Below, piece after piece: positions 10,880-24,786 of a DNA stretch of 64,000 bases. The stretch spans positions 248,001-312,000 of the forward strand of contig BDSL01000051.1 of the NCBI GenBank assembly GCA_003116995.1, read 5' to 3'. Numbering within the stretch: the stretch's first letter is position 1; each line of letters begins with the position of its first letter. Below the pieces are notes generated by a model. That model saw nothing but the letters and a program-made list of their open reading frames with translations, did not search any database and was not told the DNA's origin. The stretch is from Yamagishiella unicocca (Eukaryota; Chlorophyta; Chlorophyceae; Chlamydomonadales; Volvocaceae). Made by a program: the position numbers and the translations under genes.

Positions 10880-13800
10880 CTATGGCGACTGCTGAGACAG
10901 CGCCTCGATGTGTTCGGCTACAGCCGCAGCCAGGTGAGGCGGTGGGGCCACGCCGGCGGCGGCTGCAGAGCCAGCGGCACGACCGAAGGGACCGGCGCTG
11001 CGGCTTACAGCCCGGGCGATGGCACCCGCGGCAGGAGCCGCAGCTGGGGCGGCGGCAGTGTAAGCCGCCTCCGGCGGCGGGCTGGCGTCCCCGGAGCCTG
11101 GCTCCAAGGCCGGGGACCCCGTGCTTCCGTCTCTGCTGCTGACAGACTGGCCGCTCGTCCTGAAGAGCGCATTGCTCCACACAGTCGCGCCCTCCGCCGC
11201 AATCGTCGCCGCGGCGCTGCCGCCGGCTCTGGCTCCGGAGCCCGCCGCCGCCGCCGCCGCCGCCGCTGGGCCTCGACCCGCAGGTCCTCGCACCCCCAGG
11301 CCCCATGCCATGTTTTGGATCAGCTCCCCCGCCCGTGCCCCGTAGCCGTCAGACCTGGAGGCGCCGCCGCCGCCAGCTCCTGCCGCCGCCACCACATCGC
11401 CGGCACCCCCGGCGGCACCACCACCATCGCCGCCAGCTACCCCAACAGCGCCCTGCGTGCCTTCGGCGCTGCTGCCAGCCACGCGCAGCGTCCTCCCCCT
11501 TCGCGCGCCCACTTGGTGACTAATGAGGGGCGGGGCCAGGATTGGCGAGATGGCCTTCGGCGCGCCGCCACGCCCGCCGTCGCCGCCGCCGGGTGCCAGG
11601 GGATTGGAGGTCATCATCCTCCCTGGAGCGATGCTAGGTGGTGGCCTGGGGCTCTGCGCTAGCACCAGCGCTCCCCCCCTGGAGCCGCTGCTGTGCGCAG
11701 GCGTGAGGAAACCCACGCCACCGGCTTGCTGCGAGGCACCTAGGGCGGCCCCAGCTTCCTTCGGCTGCCATGCGGCGGGTGGGCCGTGACGAACCGTCGA
11801 GGCCGCGACGGCGGCGGCGGCGGCTGGCGCGGCGCGCCGTCCACCAGCCGCCGCCGCAGCGGTGCCGTCGGCAGGGCACCTAACGCTGAGCAGCGCCTCC
11901 TCCGCGGCCCCCACGTCCAACTCTTCTGAGGCGGAGGACTGAGGCGAAGGCACGTGGCTGTCGTACGTGCTGCTGCTGGCGTTGCTGTCCGCGCGGGCGG
12001 GGCCGTCACGGCCGCCGCACAGCGGCAGGTCCGTGCCAGCGCCCAGCGGCGGCGCCAGCGCCGCCGCCTCAACCGCCGCAGTGAACGGCTCCAGCGCGGC
12101 AGCAGCGGCGGCAGGGGCGCCGGCGGGACTGCCAGCTGGCCAGTTTCCGCTTCGTCCGCCCCAGAGCAGAACCCCCTCTGCCGTAGGGACCCTGCCGCCG
12201 CTGCGTCTGCCCCCTCCTGCAGCGGCCGCGGCTGCGCTCTGCTGCTGCTGCTGCTGTGTCGCGCCGGTGAAAGAGGCGTCGTCCACACTGCTGACGAACG
12301 ACGGCTCAACACCCGGGGCCTGCGTTTGTGGCTGTGGCTGCTGCTGCTGCTTTGCAGGCAGCAGAAATGGCGTTGAGAGCTTGTCGAGCGGCGGGCCGCC
12401 GCCGCTGGCGGCGGCGCCCGACGCCCCGGCTGCGGCGCTGGCCGCCGTGGCGGCGGCCGCTGACGCGGCCGCAGCCTGAGCCGCGGCCTTGGACTTCCGA
12501 ACGCTGCGGACCGCGAAGAAAGCCAGCAGCGCGACAAGCAGCGCCATTGCAACTGCAATCGACACGGCCACGATTTCCGTGGTGCGAAGGTTCTTAGATT
12601 CTGGCTGGGAGGCACCGCCGTTGCTGCCGCTGCTGCTGCCGGTGTCGGCCTCCGACTTGTCCCTTGCGGGTCCGGTGGTCACTGGAGTGACGGTGGGGTT
12701 GGGAACCGACACGCTGCTGCCGCCCACCTCGGAGGTCTGTCGTACAGTCCAGGGAGGCCACGGGGACAGGGCATTCCAAAACACATCATCGACACGCTCA
12801 CGCTGAGGATGGCGTACGCGACGGGGTATCATTCCCAGGTGCTCAGACGACGCCCTGGGCACAGCGACTTGCAACAGAACACGCCCTGCTACCCCGTCGT
12901 GCATCTCCCTCCCAACGGCCAGCCGTATTTCTCACTCACACACGCATACACACACCCCAGCGCCAACCCGCCCTTCCCCATTCGGACCCACCTCCACTCC
13001 CGGGGCACTGGGAACTTGTATGTCCAGCTGCACCTCCGTCACCATCCGCATCTGGGTCTCCGTGGAGAGGCAAGTCCAGGGTGCTGCGAAGAAGGCGCTG
13101 ATGAGCGTGTTTGCCAGCGCCCGCGGGTCGGCGGGGAGGTCGCTGCTGCTGCCGCTACTGCCGGCCAGGGGCACCTCGAGCGACACGTTGAGCAGTACGG
13201 CGGTGTCACGTGCGCAGGATGGGAGCTGCGGAGCGGTGCGGTTGCGGGAGGGGAAGGGAAGGGAAGGGAAGGGGGAAGGGGAAGGGGAAAGGCGGGTCTC
13301 AGTTGACGAAGAGGGGCGCTTCCACAGCAATAACAGAGCTCCCACGGGCCACGGGCTTCATACAGACCATGGCCGGCGCCGAGTTGGGTTTTCACCCGCG
13401 TCGATGCAGCAAGACCACCGCCCAAACATAACCTAGGGAGCTAGGGCCGCAACGTACCTCCGAAACCGCCACTTGCGAGTACGGCGGCAGCAGGCAAACG
13501 ACGTCGGCCACGTGCCCGTCGGTGATGCCCTGTGGCGCGGAGTGCGGAGGGCCGAGGCCGATGGCAAGTCAGTGAAGTAAAATGTGGGGGCTGCAGAGCA
13601 GGGGCAGCAACCTGTCGCAGGTCGGGCGGCTCTGAGGGGCCGCAACAGAAGCAGCCGGCCAGGCCCTGGACAGCATGGGCCGGGAGTTACTAGTTTGGGT
13701 TCTCTCAGCTTGCTGATCTGGTCTGGCCGCCTTCAAATTGCCTGCTCCTTGGCGCTGCTAACGAGGAGCTGGACGGAATGTGGACGCGTGAAACGCGGTC

Positions 13801-16627
13801 TTTTGTTTCGCGGTTCACTAAACCCTCCTCCGGACAAAGGACATCCTCACCGCCAGGGCCGACTTTCGAGGCGGCGTCCAGCGATCCAGCGATCCATGCA
13901 TTCAACACGCCCCGATTCCGTACCCTCGCCTCACCTGCGCCGCTAGCGCCGAAACCACGGCTGTGGTAATGAGCCCGATGGATTGGCGACCGCAGTTCTC
14001 CAGATACAGACCCGCCGGGAGTAGCGGCGCCACGCCCGTTGGCCCCGTGAACGCTATCGGCTGGTCCTTACGCAGCGTCCCGACCAGGAAAGACAAACTT
14101 TGGTGGGTGGGCGTTGCGTCGACGACTGGGAACTGGGTAGATAGCGAGTTGAGCCACGCGGTGGCTTCCGGACTGTGTGCGGGGGGTGGGTCATGGGGTT
14201 CGGGGCATTAGGGTTTACTGTCGACGTGGGATCCATATCGGGTGCACCAACTCGACCCACAGCCCATTTGAAGTACCAACTACGTAATCGGACGTCCGGC
14301 ATCACAAGACAACCCAGGGACACCGAGGCACAGAACGCAGGGCAGGCTTCAGACGGCAGCTGCGCACGGCACAGTGCAGGAGAGGAGGAGCAGCGCATCA
14401 GGAAAGAGGAAGGGAATGCTCCAGTCGCACTCCAGATGGAAACACCGCCCTTCAGCCCGCTCTGCAGGTCGTTGGCAGGCCCGGCCCGCAGCCCGCTGCA
14501 CTCACGTCCGCGGATCGAGCCTGACTGAGTACGAAGTCGTCGCCGCCACGCCGTTGCTGAACAGCTGCTTCTTTGTTGTCTGCTGCAGCTGTGTCTCCTG
14601 CGTCTTGGCAGCTGCCGCGGCGGCCGCCTGTGCGGCGGCCCGGATGCGGCGAGTCGCCTGGTCCAAGGGGTGCAGCGAGGGTAGGGACATGGAGAATTGG
14701 AGCGGGTAGGGAAAACAACAATCGGCGAGTTGGGGCAGTGTCGATGGAGGGATGGCAGTACAGCGACTGATGGGCATGTCCCCAGCGAGCCGTCTGTAGG
14801 CCCTACCAGCTAACACGGACCCACTGGAACCCCCTCTTGCCGCCACAGCCCTGCGCACCACTTTCCACTACATACATTATTATCCCCAGTTGCCTCGACT
14901 TCTGGTCATTTCGGTGATTTTCACTTCAGCGATGTCGTACTTCAGCCAGAACCCTCAGTCCGCTCTCCCCTTGCCGCTCCCAACCCTACCCCGCTCCCCC
15001 TCCGGCCCCTCCCCAGCCCAGCCCAGCGGCCCCACCCCACTGTGCCAATCCGGTGCCGCTGCGGGACCCACCTGTGGCGGCCTCATAACCAGGTGCGCCT
15101 GCGCCTCAAACACGGAGCCCGTCTCCTCACAGGTGGCCGCCTCAGAGCCGTCCCCGCCGCCGCCACCACCCGCCACCACCGACGCCTGCTTCAGGGCAAG
15201 CCGCAAGCTCAGAGCCAGCTCCACCGACTGGCAGCTGCTGGTCAGCCCCCGCAGCTCCAACGCCGAGCTGTAGCAGCTGTAGCGCTCGGGAACGGCCGCC
15301 TGCTGCTGCTGCAGAGCAGGCGCGGCGAAATAGACATCCGAGCCGCTGTAGCTCGCGGTGCCCTCCAGCAGCACCAGCGGCTGGTACGACTCGTCGCGCG
15401 GGGTAGTTGTCGTACTAACGGACGGCACCAACAGCCAACCGCAGCGGGTGGTCACTGTCAGCATTAGGGCGCCGTCGCGGGTGCGAAAAGCGGTGAGTGT
15501 TGCCGCGACTAGTGGCGGGCTGCCGCTGCTGGCGTCGCCGTCGCCGCCGTCACCGGCGCTGCTGTTGGTGCTGGGCAGGACGAGCGTTACGTCGACGGTG
15601 GCGCCGATGCCGCAAAGCTGCAACGCGATCAGGTGCACCGGAGTATGCGTCAATAACACGAGAGGAGCGTGATACTGTTTTGCTCTTTTCATTGCGCGAC
15701 TTTGTTGTGGCGGTGTCAGGGCATTGTGGCCGCGCTGTCAGGATTTGTAACGGCAACGAAATAGACGCTGACACACCGTGCAGCGAGCACAAGGCCAAAC
15801 CCGGAATGTGCTCGGGACATGCTTATCCAGCCATGCGTGTCGAGGTGAATGCTTCCACAAACGCCCAAGCCAGACTCGACGCCACCCACCTGGTCTCCAG
15901 ACACGCTGCCCCCCAGGAAGCTTGGCACCAGGCACAGGCTTGTGTCCGCGCCGTACCGGTCGGCAGCCTAAAAGAGGAACCGGCATTCAACGGGTACAGG
16001 TAGCGAAGTCAGCCAGATGCGAGGCGATGGGTTATGCCCATAGGAGGGAGGGAGAGGATCGTGGCGAAGCAATGCTTTGACTCAGCCCACAATGTCTCGG
16101 ACTGCAGCAATTCATGCCGACAACAGCTCCCAGGTCGTGTTACCATAACGTTGAGTGCGTATGCGTATACGCGCCCATTAGCACTCGTCTCCCGTGCCGT
16201 GCATCCCATGCGTTGCGAGACGGACACCGCCATGTTTGACCCCATGTTCCACGACCCACGCGCTGCCTAGACCAATTGCGCTCGCCTGGCATGGGTTGGC
16301 GTCTCTGTATGAACACACGTCGCAGTCGCCTCCAAGGGAACACATGCCCGTCGCTGCGCCAAGCAACTGAAGGTCGAAGGCCTCGCTCCGGTCGCGATAA
16401 TCGACGCGCTGAGGCATGCCTTCCGTTCCAGTGTCCACGTTGCCCAAGTCAACATTCGCTATATCAATGGAGGAAGCATACGACTGAAGGAGCAATTGTG
16501 CACCATTTGCCGCGCAAACTGTCAGCCCGCATGCCAGGAACCCAAACAGTATGCAAAGCGCGAAGATGTCCGTCCCTGAACGCCGTCCACCGCGTTTCCC
16601 AGGCGATGAACGCCATAGTGCTAGCAT
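10880..16627 (-). CDS. Kinase-less single-pass membrane protein (R1)
   Basis: Exons with matching phases are 14657-14506, 14097-13935, 13529-13458, 13225-12992 and 12802-10880, preceded by an exon ending at 15072 (open from about 15692) and one starting at 15967. A candidate first exon from the ATG at 16627 encodes a signal-anchor (IFALCILFGFLACGLTVCAA) and a Cys-rich stretch, but its junction is uncertain. The ectodomain of several hundred residues is unfamiliar and has scattered cysteines. In the last exon one membrane helix (IVAVSIAVAMALLVALLAFF) is followed by basic VRSVRKSK and about 540 cytoplasmic residues rich in Ala, Gly, Ser, Pro and Gln. The protein ends HIEALSQQSP with no kinase fold. 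Type I topology is inferred. It could be a receptor or co-receptor that lost, or never had, an enzymatic domain. Confidence 0.65.
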
Positions 16628-19600
16628 CGCCAGTGACGTATTATGAATGGCGCAGTCCCGCACCGCGCATCACGTCGCTGACCAACCTCCCTGCGTGCAG
16701 GCCAAACACGCTATTTTAGCAAGGTAAATATGTTATAACCAACGTCAGAGGACGGAGTCGCATGCGCACCTAGCAGGGCCGTCGGCCTGTGCCGCACCTA
16801 TCCCTCTCGGGAAAGACTTCACTACGCCCTGTCCTACCCTTTAAGCTGTACGCTGCGTATTTTCATGAAAGCAGTATTGCCATCCTAGCCGATACGACGA
16901 ACTGACGTGCCGTAGGAAGTTCGGACTTCCTCCCTTACCTTCGTCCGCCTCCTCACAAGGCTTCTTGCCCATATGCATTCGAAAGCGTTGCGCAATATGA
17001 AATGTTCTGAGGCGGCAAGATAGCGCCCGCCGGAGGCTTCGACATGGCTCGTAACGAGCGAAGGTGTAGCCTCAGCGCGCCCGGCGAAAGCCGTACTTAT
17101 TTAGCGATATGGTATCACTTCAATATGTAAATGGTATCCAAACTCCGGGGTAGGCGGTGGCGGAAGGTGGGCGCCCAGCTACAAGGTTGTCTACGTGCTA
17201 ACGACCAGTAATAATGCTGAAAGGCAATGGGTAATGGCACAACAAGTAAGCACAGTACCCAAGGTCCCACTCTTTGGTTAAACGACGCAAGCTTTGTCAG
17301 CAAATCCGGAGGGTCCAGGAGGTACGGGACGGTCCTGATCAGGCCCAATCAGGCATTCAGGCTCATTCCAAAATATTTGCTGTGACGTGCCGCACAAACA
17401 ATGACACGGTGACGGCACATGGGTAGGAACATCTCACGTGTTCAGGGACCGAAAGCAAACCAAACCAGTTCAGTAGAGTGGCACACCTAACGGGATGGCG
17501 AAGGTTGTAACCGTAACCACTCAACCGATATCAGTGAAGTGCGCAGTGCGTGGCGCGCGGGCGAAGTCCAAAAGGTTCGTACCTGAGCCAGGATTACAAA
17601 TGTTACGTACTTTGTGCCCTTGTACTGGTGCGCCTTGCGCGCCGATCCAGCCTTACACGAAACGGCTCACGCAGGTGGTCCTCGCGCATTCGCAAGCATA
17701 TTCAGCTGCCCACATCCCTCCGTATCACAAGTGCCGTCGTCACCATTCATTCGGCGACATTCGGTCTCGGCATGCTCCAGGCCAGCCACTGCTGGTCAGG
17801 CACCGTCAATAGAAATTCACGCTAAATGCACAGGCCAAAACATGCGTTAGTGACAAATGCAGCAAGGGGAAATTTTCCTGGTAACCCAATCGCATGCCCA
17901 ATTCAAGTCAACAGAGATCGCGCGGAACAAACAAGAACTAGGAAACCTGGCAGGCAGGATGCAGCGGCAAGGTATCAGCCAGGGCGCAGGTGATGCGAAA
18001 GTGGTTGACGCGTCACATCAGCTATGGACGATCATTGCTTGCTTGATCCTGCCCGCGTCGGGCCGCGCGCCCAAGCAAAGGCGTGATAACTATCAAGGCC
18101 GACTTGCGTACTCACGTGAACGGAACAAACTCAAGAAAGCTAAGAATCTCCAAGCATGGCATGGATCTCTATGAGGACTTCACCCCAACCTACGCACACT
18201 TGAATCCCAACTAGTAACCCACGAACCATTTTCCACACGAATGCGACCGCTATGCGGCACAGAGTCAATTGCGCTCCCCCATTTTGATGTTAATTACGTA
18301 GACATTTGGATTTTCTTGATACGACAGTATCGAAGCATTTCAATCCCCTTGGTAGTCATCGCAGCCCTTACCGTACTCTGTCGATCCATGTTTTCAGGGA
18401 CCTATTGAACATCACGATTATTTGGAGATCCGCTGATACCTGGAACCTGAGCGCATGCACGATTAACAAAGGAGTCGGCACAGCTTTGGGGAACGTGCTC
18501 AACAATTTTGCGCGCATAAGGCCTGCAAGGACTGTCCAACTCACGTTTACAGGAGCGAAACACCATTAATGGTTTATAAACTAATATTCCCTCCAAAATT
18601 GCCTAGCTGTGTGGGGGATACCAAAGAAGTCTGCCGCACATGTCGATTGGGTGCCCACTGCAGCTGTTTTCCTGGCCGCAACTTGTCATTCAAAAGCAAA
18701 TATAATATCCAAACTACATGATGCCCATTGACACGGACCTGACCGGCATGGTTTACCATGTGACGAGCCTTATAGCCCGCCACCGGACAGCCCACCACAT
18801 GCGCTCTCTGCAAGGCAGGTCCTCCAACATGCGCGCTGTAGAGTCCAACCAGACGAACGTAAATACATGTGCATTTACACGATAGCTAAAATTCCATCCG
18901 TAGCATCGGGATGTGGTCTTGTCGCCGCGCGACAAGAGTACCTAGGAGCAGCTGCGGTCGAACCTCAGCTTTCAGAAGAACGCAGAAAGAATTAAGAGCT
19001 CAAGTACGCAATACTTCCGTCAGACAATCCTGGGCAGCCTCTTCCAAAGTCAAAAGCCGGTACCTCACAGCTAACATAATCTTCGCAACACTTGCAGCAT
19101 AGGGAGGCGTTGTTGCGACCCGTTTTGCATACGCCCCAACACGGTATCAATTAGGGTGTTGAATGCAGCCGAGGATCCTGTAACTGGGAATTTTGCCGTT
19201 CGCACTCCACAGCTCCATATCATGTCCCCCAGTCCATTTCCGCGGCATGCGCCGCTCCCGCTCCCACCGGCTGCTCTACTTCATCATTTGTATCCGTTTC
19301 CGCCATGCTTCAGTGACACCAATACAACCACAAACATCAGCCGCGAATACTGACAGTGGCACGATGGCGCTCCGAAACATTAACGGCGCCCTTAAAACCC
19401 AGCAGTAACAGAGGATTGCAACCACCTCCGACTCCTGCTGGTGCACCGGCTGCCCATGGTGCCAGCGCGGTGTCTAGGAACATCCGATCGGGCGCCTCTA
19501 TGCAGGTTGCGGTTTTGAGCCAACCTTCGTCGCACACGGCAGATGCAAGCAGATGGTCTACGCCCCTTTTCCATCTACATAGTGAAGCCTTCGTCGTTTT

Positions 19601-19985
19601 GTAGCTTGCCTGACACCATTCTCCCTTCCGATGTTCCGAGTGTATGACGGTCCTCATCGGCAGCGCTAAAACATCGTGTTATGCATGGCTTCTTTCAAGT
19701 AATGTGGAGTTGGAGCTAAGACAGCCAAACACAATGCGCATGACTGTATCTGTGGTTTCGGCGCGACATGATGACAACGACGCGCTCAAGGATGTCGGCA
19801 ACAATTAAAACTCGCTTTGATTACAAACGTTAAGGGATAGGTTGCTGATGACAAATCGCACAAATAAGGTGGCTGTCCTCATACAGGCGGCGTCAACTTT
19901 CCATCAGCTGCGCTCGGCGTGACATACGAGCTTATATCTCCATACGACTTTTCAGCTCCGCTTGCAGTGATTATTTCAAATATCA
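16628..19985. other. Intergenic region between divergent R1 and AAAP1
   Basis: About 3.3 kb with lower GC than the genes. Only short discordant frames were seen and no domain. It should contain the R1 promoter (minus strand) and the AAAP1 promoter (plus strand). A TATATC at about 19934, some 50 bp before the AAAP1 ATG, is the only TATA-like candidate I noticed. Confidence 0.5.
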
Positions 19986-22900
19986 ATGGCGCCAGGCGAT
20001 AACGGGGGCCCGGCGCAGCAAGACATCGAAAGGCGCGATGAGGGTGGGTCGGCTTGGGGCGTGGCGCTGCGTACGTCCTGTTTGAATAGCTGCCTCTTTT
20101 TCAAGCAGCACGGTGGCACATTATCGCGGAGCCGTGCGGGTCGTCCCGACGGACGTCGCCTGCCCTGCTGGCGCCAGCGGTATCCACTGCACACCCTGCA
20201 CGACCTATACGCCCCGTCGCTCGCAACGTCGCCGCGTCTTTCTCATCGTCTCGACCCCGTCGCCAACACGCCTTCAGCCCGTCACCCCAGCTCACCGTAT
20301 CTGCACTTCTACGGGCCGCCCCGCAATCAACCCCTGTCTGTTAGTCCCCTCACCGCATCCATCCCGCCTCTCCTCCTCCTCTCGCAAACCCACGTTGCTA
20401 CCGGCGCCGTACGCCACAGGCCTGGAGGCGCCGCTCCTGCTGCAAGCCGAGTTTCGCTACGGCGAGCAAGCCCCCCTCAAGACCAACTTCTGGGAGTGCA
20501 CCCTCAACCTGACCAAAGTCATCTTGGGGGCCGGCATCATGGTACGAACGTAGCGGCTCCCACAGCCCCCCGGCTGGCCCGAGTGGGGACGTCGTAATGG
20601 CCACGACCAATGCCAGGCATCCTTCGAGTATATGCACCGCACCCGCGCCGCCTGCAATGCGCCTGCGGCGGCGGACAGTCCGCGCCGCGCCGCACTGGAA
20701 CACGGCCCGCCCACCCCCCCCGTCCCCACGCTACCAACCTGGCGCACTGCCGTGGCCGCTTGCCCCGCAGGCTCTACCTAGGGCTGTGGCGTTGCTCGGG
20801 TGGGGCGCGGGTCTGTCTCTGCTGGTGATCGTGGGCCTGTTGACCCACTTCACAGTGAAAGGTGCGCGGCGCAGAGGTGGGGAGGGGCCGGGACCTGAGG
20901 GCCGGATCCCAGCGCACAGCTGCCAGAGCGGTGGCCGACGGCGGTTGCATACGAGCGGGCACGCAAAAACGGCGAAGACTTTTGCTGACAGCAGCGCGGC
21001 GGAAGGTCGAAGGTCGCGCGGCAGTAGTAATTGCGGTTGCGCGGCAGTAGTAGTTGTTGTTACCGTTGGATGCCTGCCGGAGGTGGAGGCTACTGTCGGC
21101 GAGGTAGCCGAGCTGTAGCTACGCGCCGAATGTGGTTAGGGCCAACCCTGTTGGGCCGTCTTGGCGCCTGGCAATGTTTACAAAAGCAGAACATGCAAGC
21201 AAAGCAGCTAAGCCGGAGCCAAAGCATCTTCGGGCGTTTTCCGATAGAAAGATTTGGGTGTGGCGGCAGGATGCGGATTGCGTTCAGGGTCAGGGTGTCT
21301 CATCGGCTGCGTGCCGCGCCGTTCGTCAGCGCGGAAGTGGCAGCTGGATGGCTTAGGGGGCTGTTTGCAGGGCAGCGGCGGGAGCAATGAAACTGAAACC
21401 CGCTCCGCTCCACTCTCTGGGCCTCCACGCTCCCCTCCGGGTCCCTCCCCTCTTCCCCCGGCAGCCCTTGTGTACGCCTCGGACCGCTGCCGCCGGGACA
21501 CGTACTCGGCCCTGGTGCGAACTGCGCTGGGGCCACTGCCGGAGAAGGTGCTGCAGGTGCGATGGGGAGGGGGGGGGGTAAATGGAGGCAGCTGGAGGGG
21601 CCGGCTGAGCACGCGTGCCTCAAAGCAATGAAGTGGGTAGCGTAGAAATGGATGGTGTGAGGCAGCGGCGGCAACTGTGTTGAGGCTGTGGCGAAGGCTG
21701 GCGGGGGTTTTCCTTAGGGTCTTTCGGGCGTCGGCGGGGTGTTAATGCCGTCCATGATTTGTCAAGCCGGCCCCGCAACGGCACTCATCCGTCCGAGACA
21801 CCGTGTGCCCGCCTGGCGCTCTCGCAGGCGGTGATGCTGCTGGGCTGCCTTGGATTCGAGGTAGGAAGCAGCCGAAGACATCTGTCTGTGCCGCGAGGGA
21901 ACCGTGTCGTACTACTGCATCATATTCTTGTCGTACGCCACAATGCTGCCGTACATACCACAACGCCTTTCCCGGGCGCCACCCGCTCGCAGGTGGTCTA
22001 CATCGACATCATTGGAGACCTCCTCGTGGGTGCGTGCACCCGTGGCGGAGACGGCTGGGCGCGGGCAGGGGGGCGGGGGCAGCAGGGGCCGGCCAGCAGG
22101 AGGGAGGAGGGGAGAGGCTATGGGGCTAGGCTCAGCCTGCAAGCGATCCGCTGACCCACATCACATCACGGGCTCCTTTCCACTACGCCATGACGTGCCC
22201 TATGCGTGCGTATCAATCAGGCGAGGAGCCCGCCTTGGATGGCCTCATCACCCGGTGGATCCCGGAGGACATGAGGTACAGCGGCTGGGGGGATGTGAGG
22301 ATAACCCGTGGGTCGGCACTGACTAGCAAAACTCGATTAGAAAGACGTTTGGTACACACGTTTAGAGATGCATGCTGGATAACTGTGCGGCTGGGGGCAG
22401 GATGGGGGAGGGGGCGGAGATCTCGGGGCAGCGGCAGGGCGCGCGGGGGGTGCAGGTTACAGCTCCAGGGAAGGTTGTGGCTTGGATTAGGCTGTGGGTC
22501 GTGGGGAAAGGTCAGAGCGAGGAGCGGGTTTGATGGGGGGAAGTGCGCGCTGCGGGGCAGGCCGGCATGGAAAGACGGCATCGCGGGTTGAGCCGGCGGG
22601 GCGGCCGCGCGTTTGCCCCAGGGGTCACCCGTGATCCACGATCCAGCCCGTTCGGATCCGGCACACGCAGCCCAAACTCTCTGGCCCGTACCGCCCGCTG
22701 CCGCTGACCCCCGCCCGTGCCCCTCCTCCCTGCCCTTTCCCCTTTGAAGGCACGAATGGTGGTTTGGGCGGCCGTTCGTGTTGGTTGTGCTCACCGGCGC
22801 CGTACTGGCGCCGCTGGCCTCCATGCGAACCATGGGTCACTTGGGCGCCGTGAACGTGGTGGGGCTGCTGTCGCTGGTGGCCTTCGCGGGGGCCACCTGC

Positions 22901-24423
22901 TGGCTGGGCGCCGCGGCGGTGGCCTCAGGCACAGCGCACGAGCTGCCCATGGGCCCCGACCTGCCGGGCCTGGGGCCGGATACGGCGTCCCGCATCACCG
23001 CGGCTCTGGCAGTGGTGCCCATCCTCTTGACAGCGGTGGGTGGTTGGGTAGTTGGGTGGTTGAGTAGGGTTGGGCGTGGAGCGGGGGCCGGCCCAACCGG
23101 GCGTTGGTGAGTGCGGGATTGGGTGGGTGTAAAATTACATGCACGGCTTGTCTCAAATAATATAATGCGCGAAAAGGGTGCGTCGGCAGTTCGCCATCAG
23201 GTAAGCTCTCTTCGAAACCCCACCCGGTCTCCACTCGCATTTGCCCCCGAACTTTCTAACCCGCGTTTACCCCCTCCCCTGGCCATCTCCCCCCGCGCCC
23301 TGTCCCCGCCCCGCCGCCCCAGGCTTCCTGCCACCAGTCCGTCCACCCGCTGAGGGCCATGTTGGTGCCGTACAACCCTGTCGTACTGGATCGCGTCGTG
23401 GCGCTGTCGCTTACCATGGTCACGGCGCTGTTCGTGGTGGTGTCTGTGGCCGCCTACACAGCCTTCGGGCGGGACGTGCGAGGTAACTTCCTCAACAACC
23501 TGTCACCTGCGCAGCTGGCCCCGCTGATCGGCCAAACCGCCGGAACCGTTGTGTCGATGGGCATCAAGGGCGGCTACGCCGTATCGCTTGCGGGCTCGTC
23601 CGTTCTCATCATGTTCCCGCTGCGCCAGTCGCTGCTGGTGCGTGGGCGGATGGGGTGCGGGAGGGTCGGGGCACGGCGGGTGGGTGGGCAGCGTGGGAGG
23701 GTGCGGTCTGTTGTGCGGTGGTGGTTATGTAGGCGGTTGAGCGGTTTGATGGGTAGTTAATACGACAGGGCAGGTTGGTCGAGGAGGGCACGCCGGGCGC
23801 TGGGCGTACAGGACCACACGCACTGAACCCCGCGGCAACCATCTAACCCCCGAGTGTCCCCCCCGCCCACACGGTAACGAGTGAGTGCGTCTTTTCGGCC
23901 CCCCGTTCCTAATAGGTTACCGAATCCATCCCTCACCCAACCGTCACCCTGGCCGCAGGAGCTGGTCGCGCCGGCGCAGGCAATGCCCGGTGCCGCGCCC
24001 GTGCCCGCCCCCCTGTACCTGTCCTGCACATACGGGCTGCTGGCCGCCGCGTACGGCATCGCAGTTTTCGTACCGTCCATCTGGGACGTCATCAGCTTCG
24101 TGGGTGCTGTTGCGTGCACCATCATGTGCTTCATCATCCCCGCCGCGCTGCTACTGCACTTCAACGAAAGCAAGACGATGTCGGACCGGCTGCAGCGGAT
24201 TGCTGCGTGGGGTGTAGGCGCGCTGGGTGTGGGTCTCTTCATCAATGTTTTCGTGGGCATGTGGATGTCGGCATCGAGGCCAGCGCAGCCGCAGCCACCA
24301 GAGCTGGCGGCCACATATGGGTTGGGATCAGGGCTTTGGAGCAGCGTTGCTGGATGGGCATCAGGGCCAGGAGGGGACCACAGTTTTCGGGCCGTGTGGA
24401 AGTGGGCGGGCTGGGGGGCGTGA
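19986..24423 (+). CDS. AAAP-family amino-acid transporter 1
   Basis: Ten exons give a continuous 526-residue frame: 19986-20070, 20420-20541, 20771-20861, 21465-21556, 21828-21860, 21993-22029, 22221-22275, 22750-23035, 23323-23637 and 23959-24423. The first membrane helix contains NLTKVILGAGIM followed by ALPRAVALLGWGAG, the signature start of amino acid/auxin permeases. Later exons give VVYIDIIGDLL, a WWFGRPFVLVVLTGAV helix, ASCHQSVHPLR (the Phe/His-rich loop of the family), and final helices such as FVPSIWDVISFVGAVACTIM. Length and helix pattern fit an SLC38-like proton- or sodium-coupled neutral amino-acid transporter. Substrate and membrane (plasma or vacuolar) cannot be told. A malate dehydrogenase gene follows closely on the same strand. 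Confidence 0.9.
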
Positions 24424-24669
24424 GGGCATCTCGAGTGCCTTGGTCATGACCGCGCTCTGTCGCGTGGCCCAGTGTCACAGGAAATGGTGGCACGAGATAG
24501 TTGTCTGGACTGAAATAAAAAGGGGAGCATATTGATGGAGTTAGGGGGAGGCAGCTAGGGGGCGCGGGTTCCCGTGGTTGTGGAGATGTGAGACGAAAGT
24601 TGTGTGGGGGCGTGGAGTTCACACGGAAAACGCGTGGCATATTTCAACGCCAAGATACATTGCACTTCT

Positions 24670-24674
24670 TGTAA
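24670..24674 (+). terminator. Poly(A) signal TGTAA of AAAP1
   Basis: TGTAA lies about 250 bp after the AAAP1 stop, a normal 3' UTR length in this group, and upstream of the MDH TATA box. Confidence 0.65.
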
Positions 24675-24779
24675 ATTGACATTCTTGAACTCCTTTCGGC
24701 GGCATGTGCCACGGAGCAAATTAGCGTGTTCTGCAGTCCTTTCAGTACGGGTGCTGCAGCCAGCAAAGTGGTTTGGCAT

Positions 24780-24786
24780 TATAAAG
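24780..24786 (+). promoter_or_regulatory. TATA box candidate for MDH
   Basis: TATAAAG sits about 86-92 bp before the MDH start codon, in a 450-bp gap between the AAAP1 stop and the MDH ATG. This spacing would leave a leader of about 60 nt. Confidence 0.55.

Noticed and set aside
12867..12904. Extension of the last R1 exon to 12904 (ORF start)
   Set aside because: The phase from the preceding exon (ending 12992) fits an acceptor at 12803-12805, so the upstream part is probably intron.
21888..21993. Possible extra AAAP1 exon (GTVSYYCIIFLS)
   Set aside because: Including it breaks the frame into VVYIDIIGDLL. Skipping it gives the family-like sequence with correct phase.
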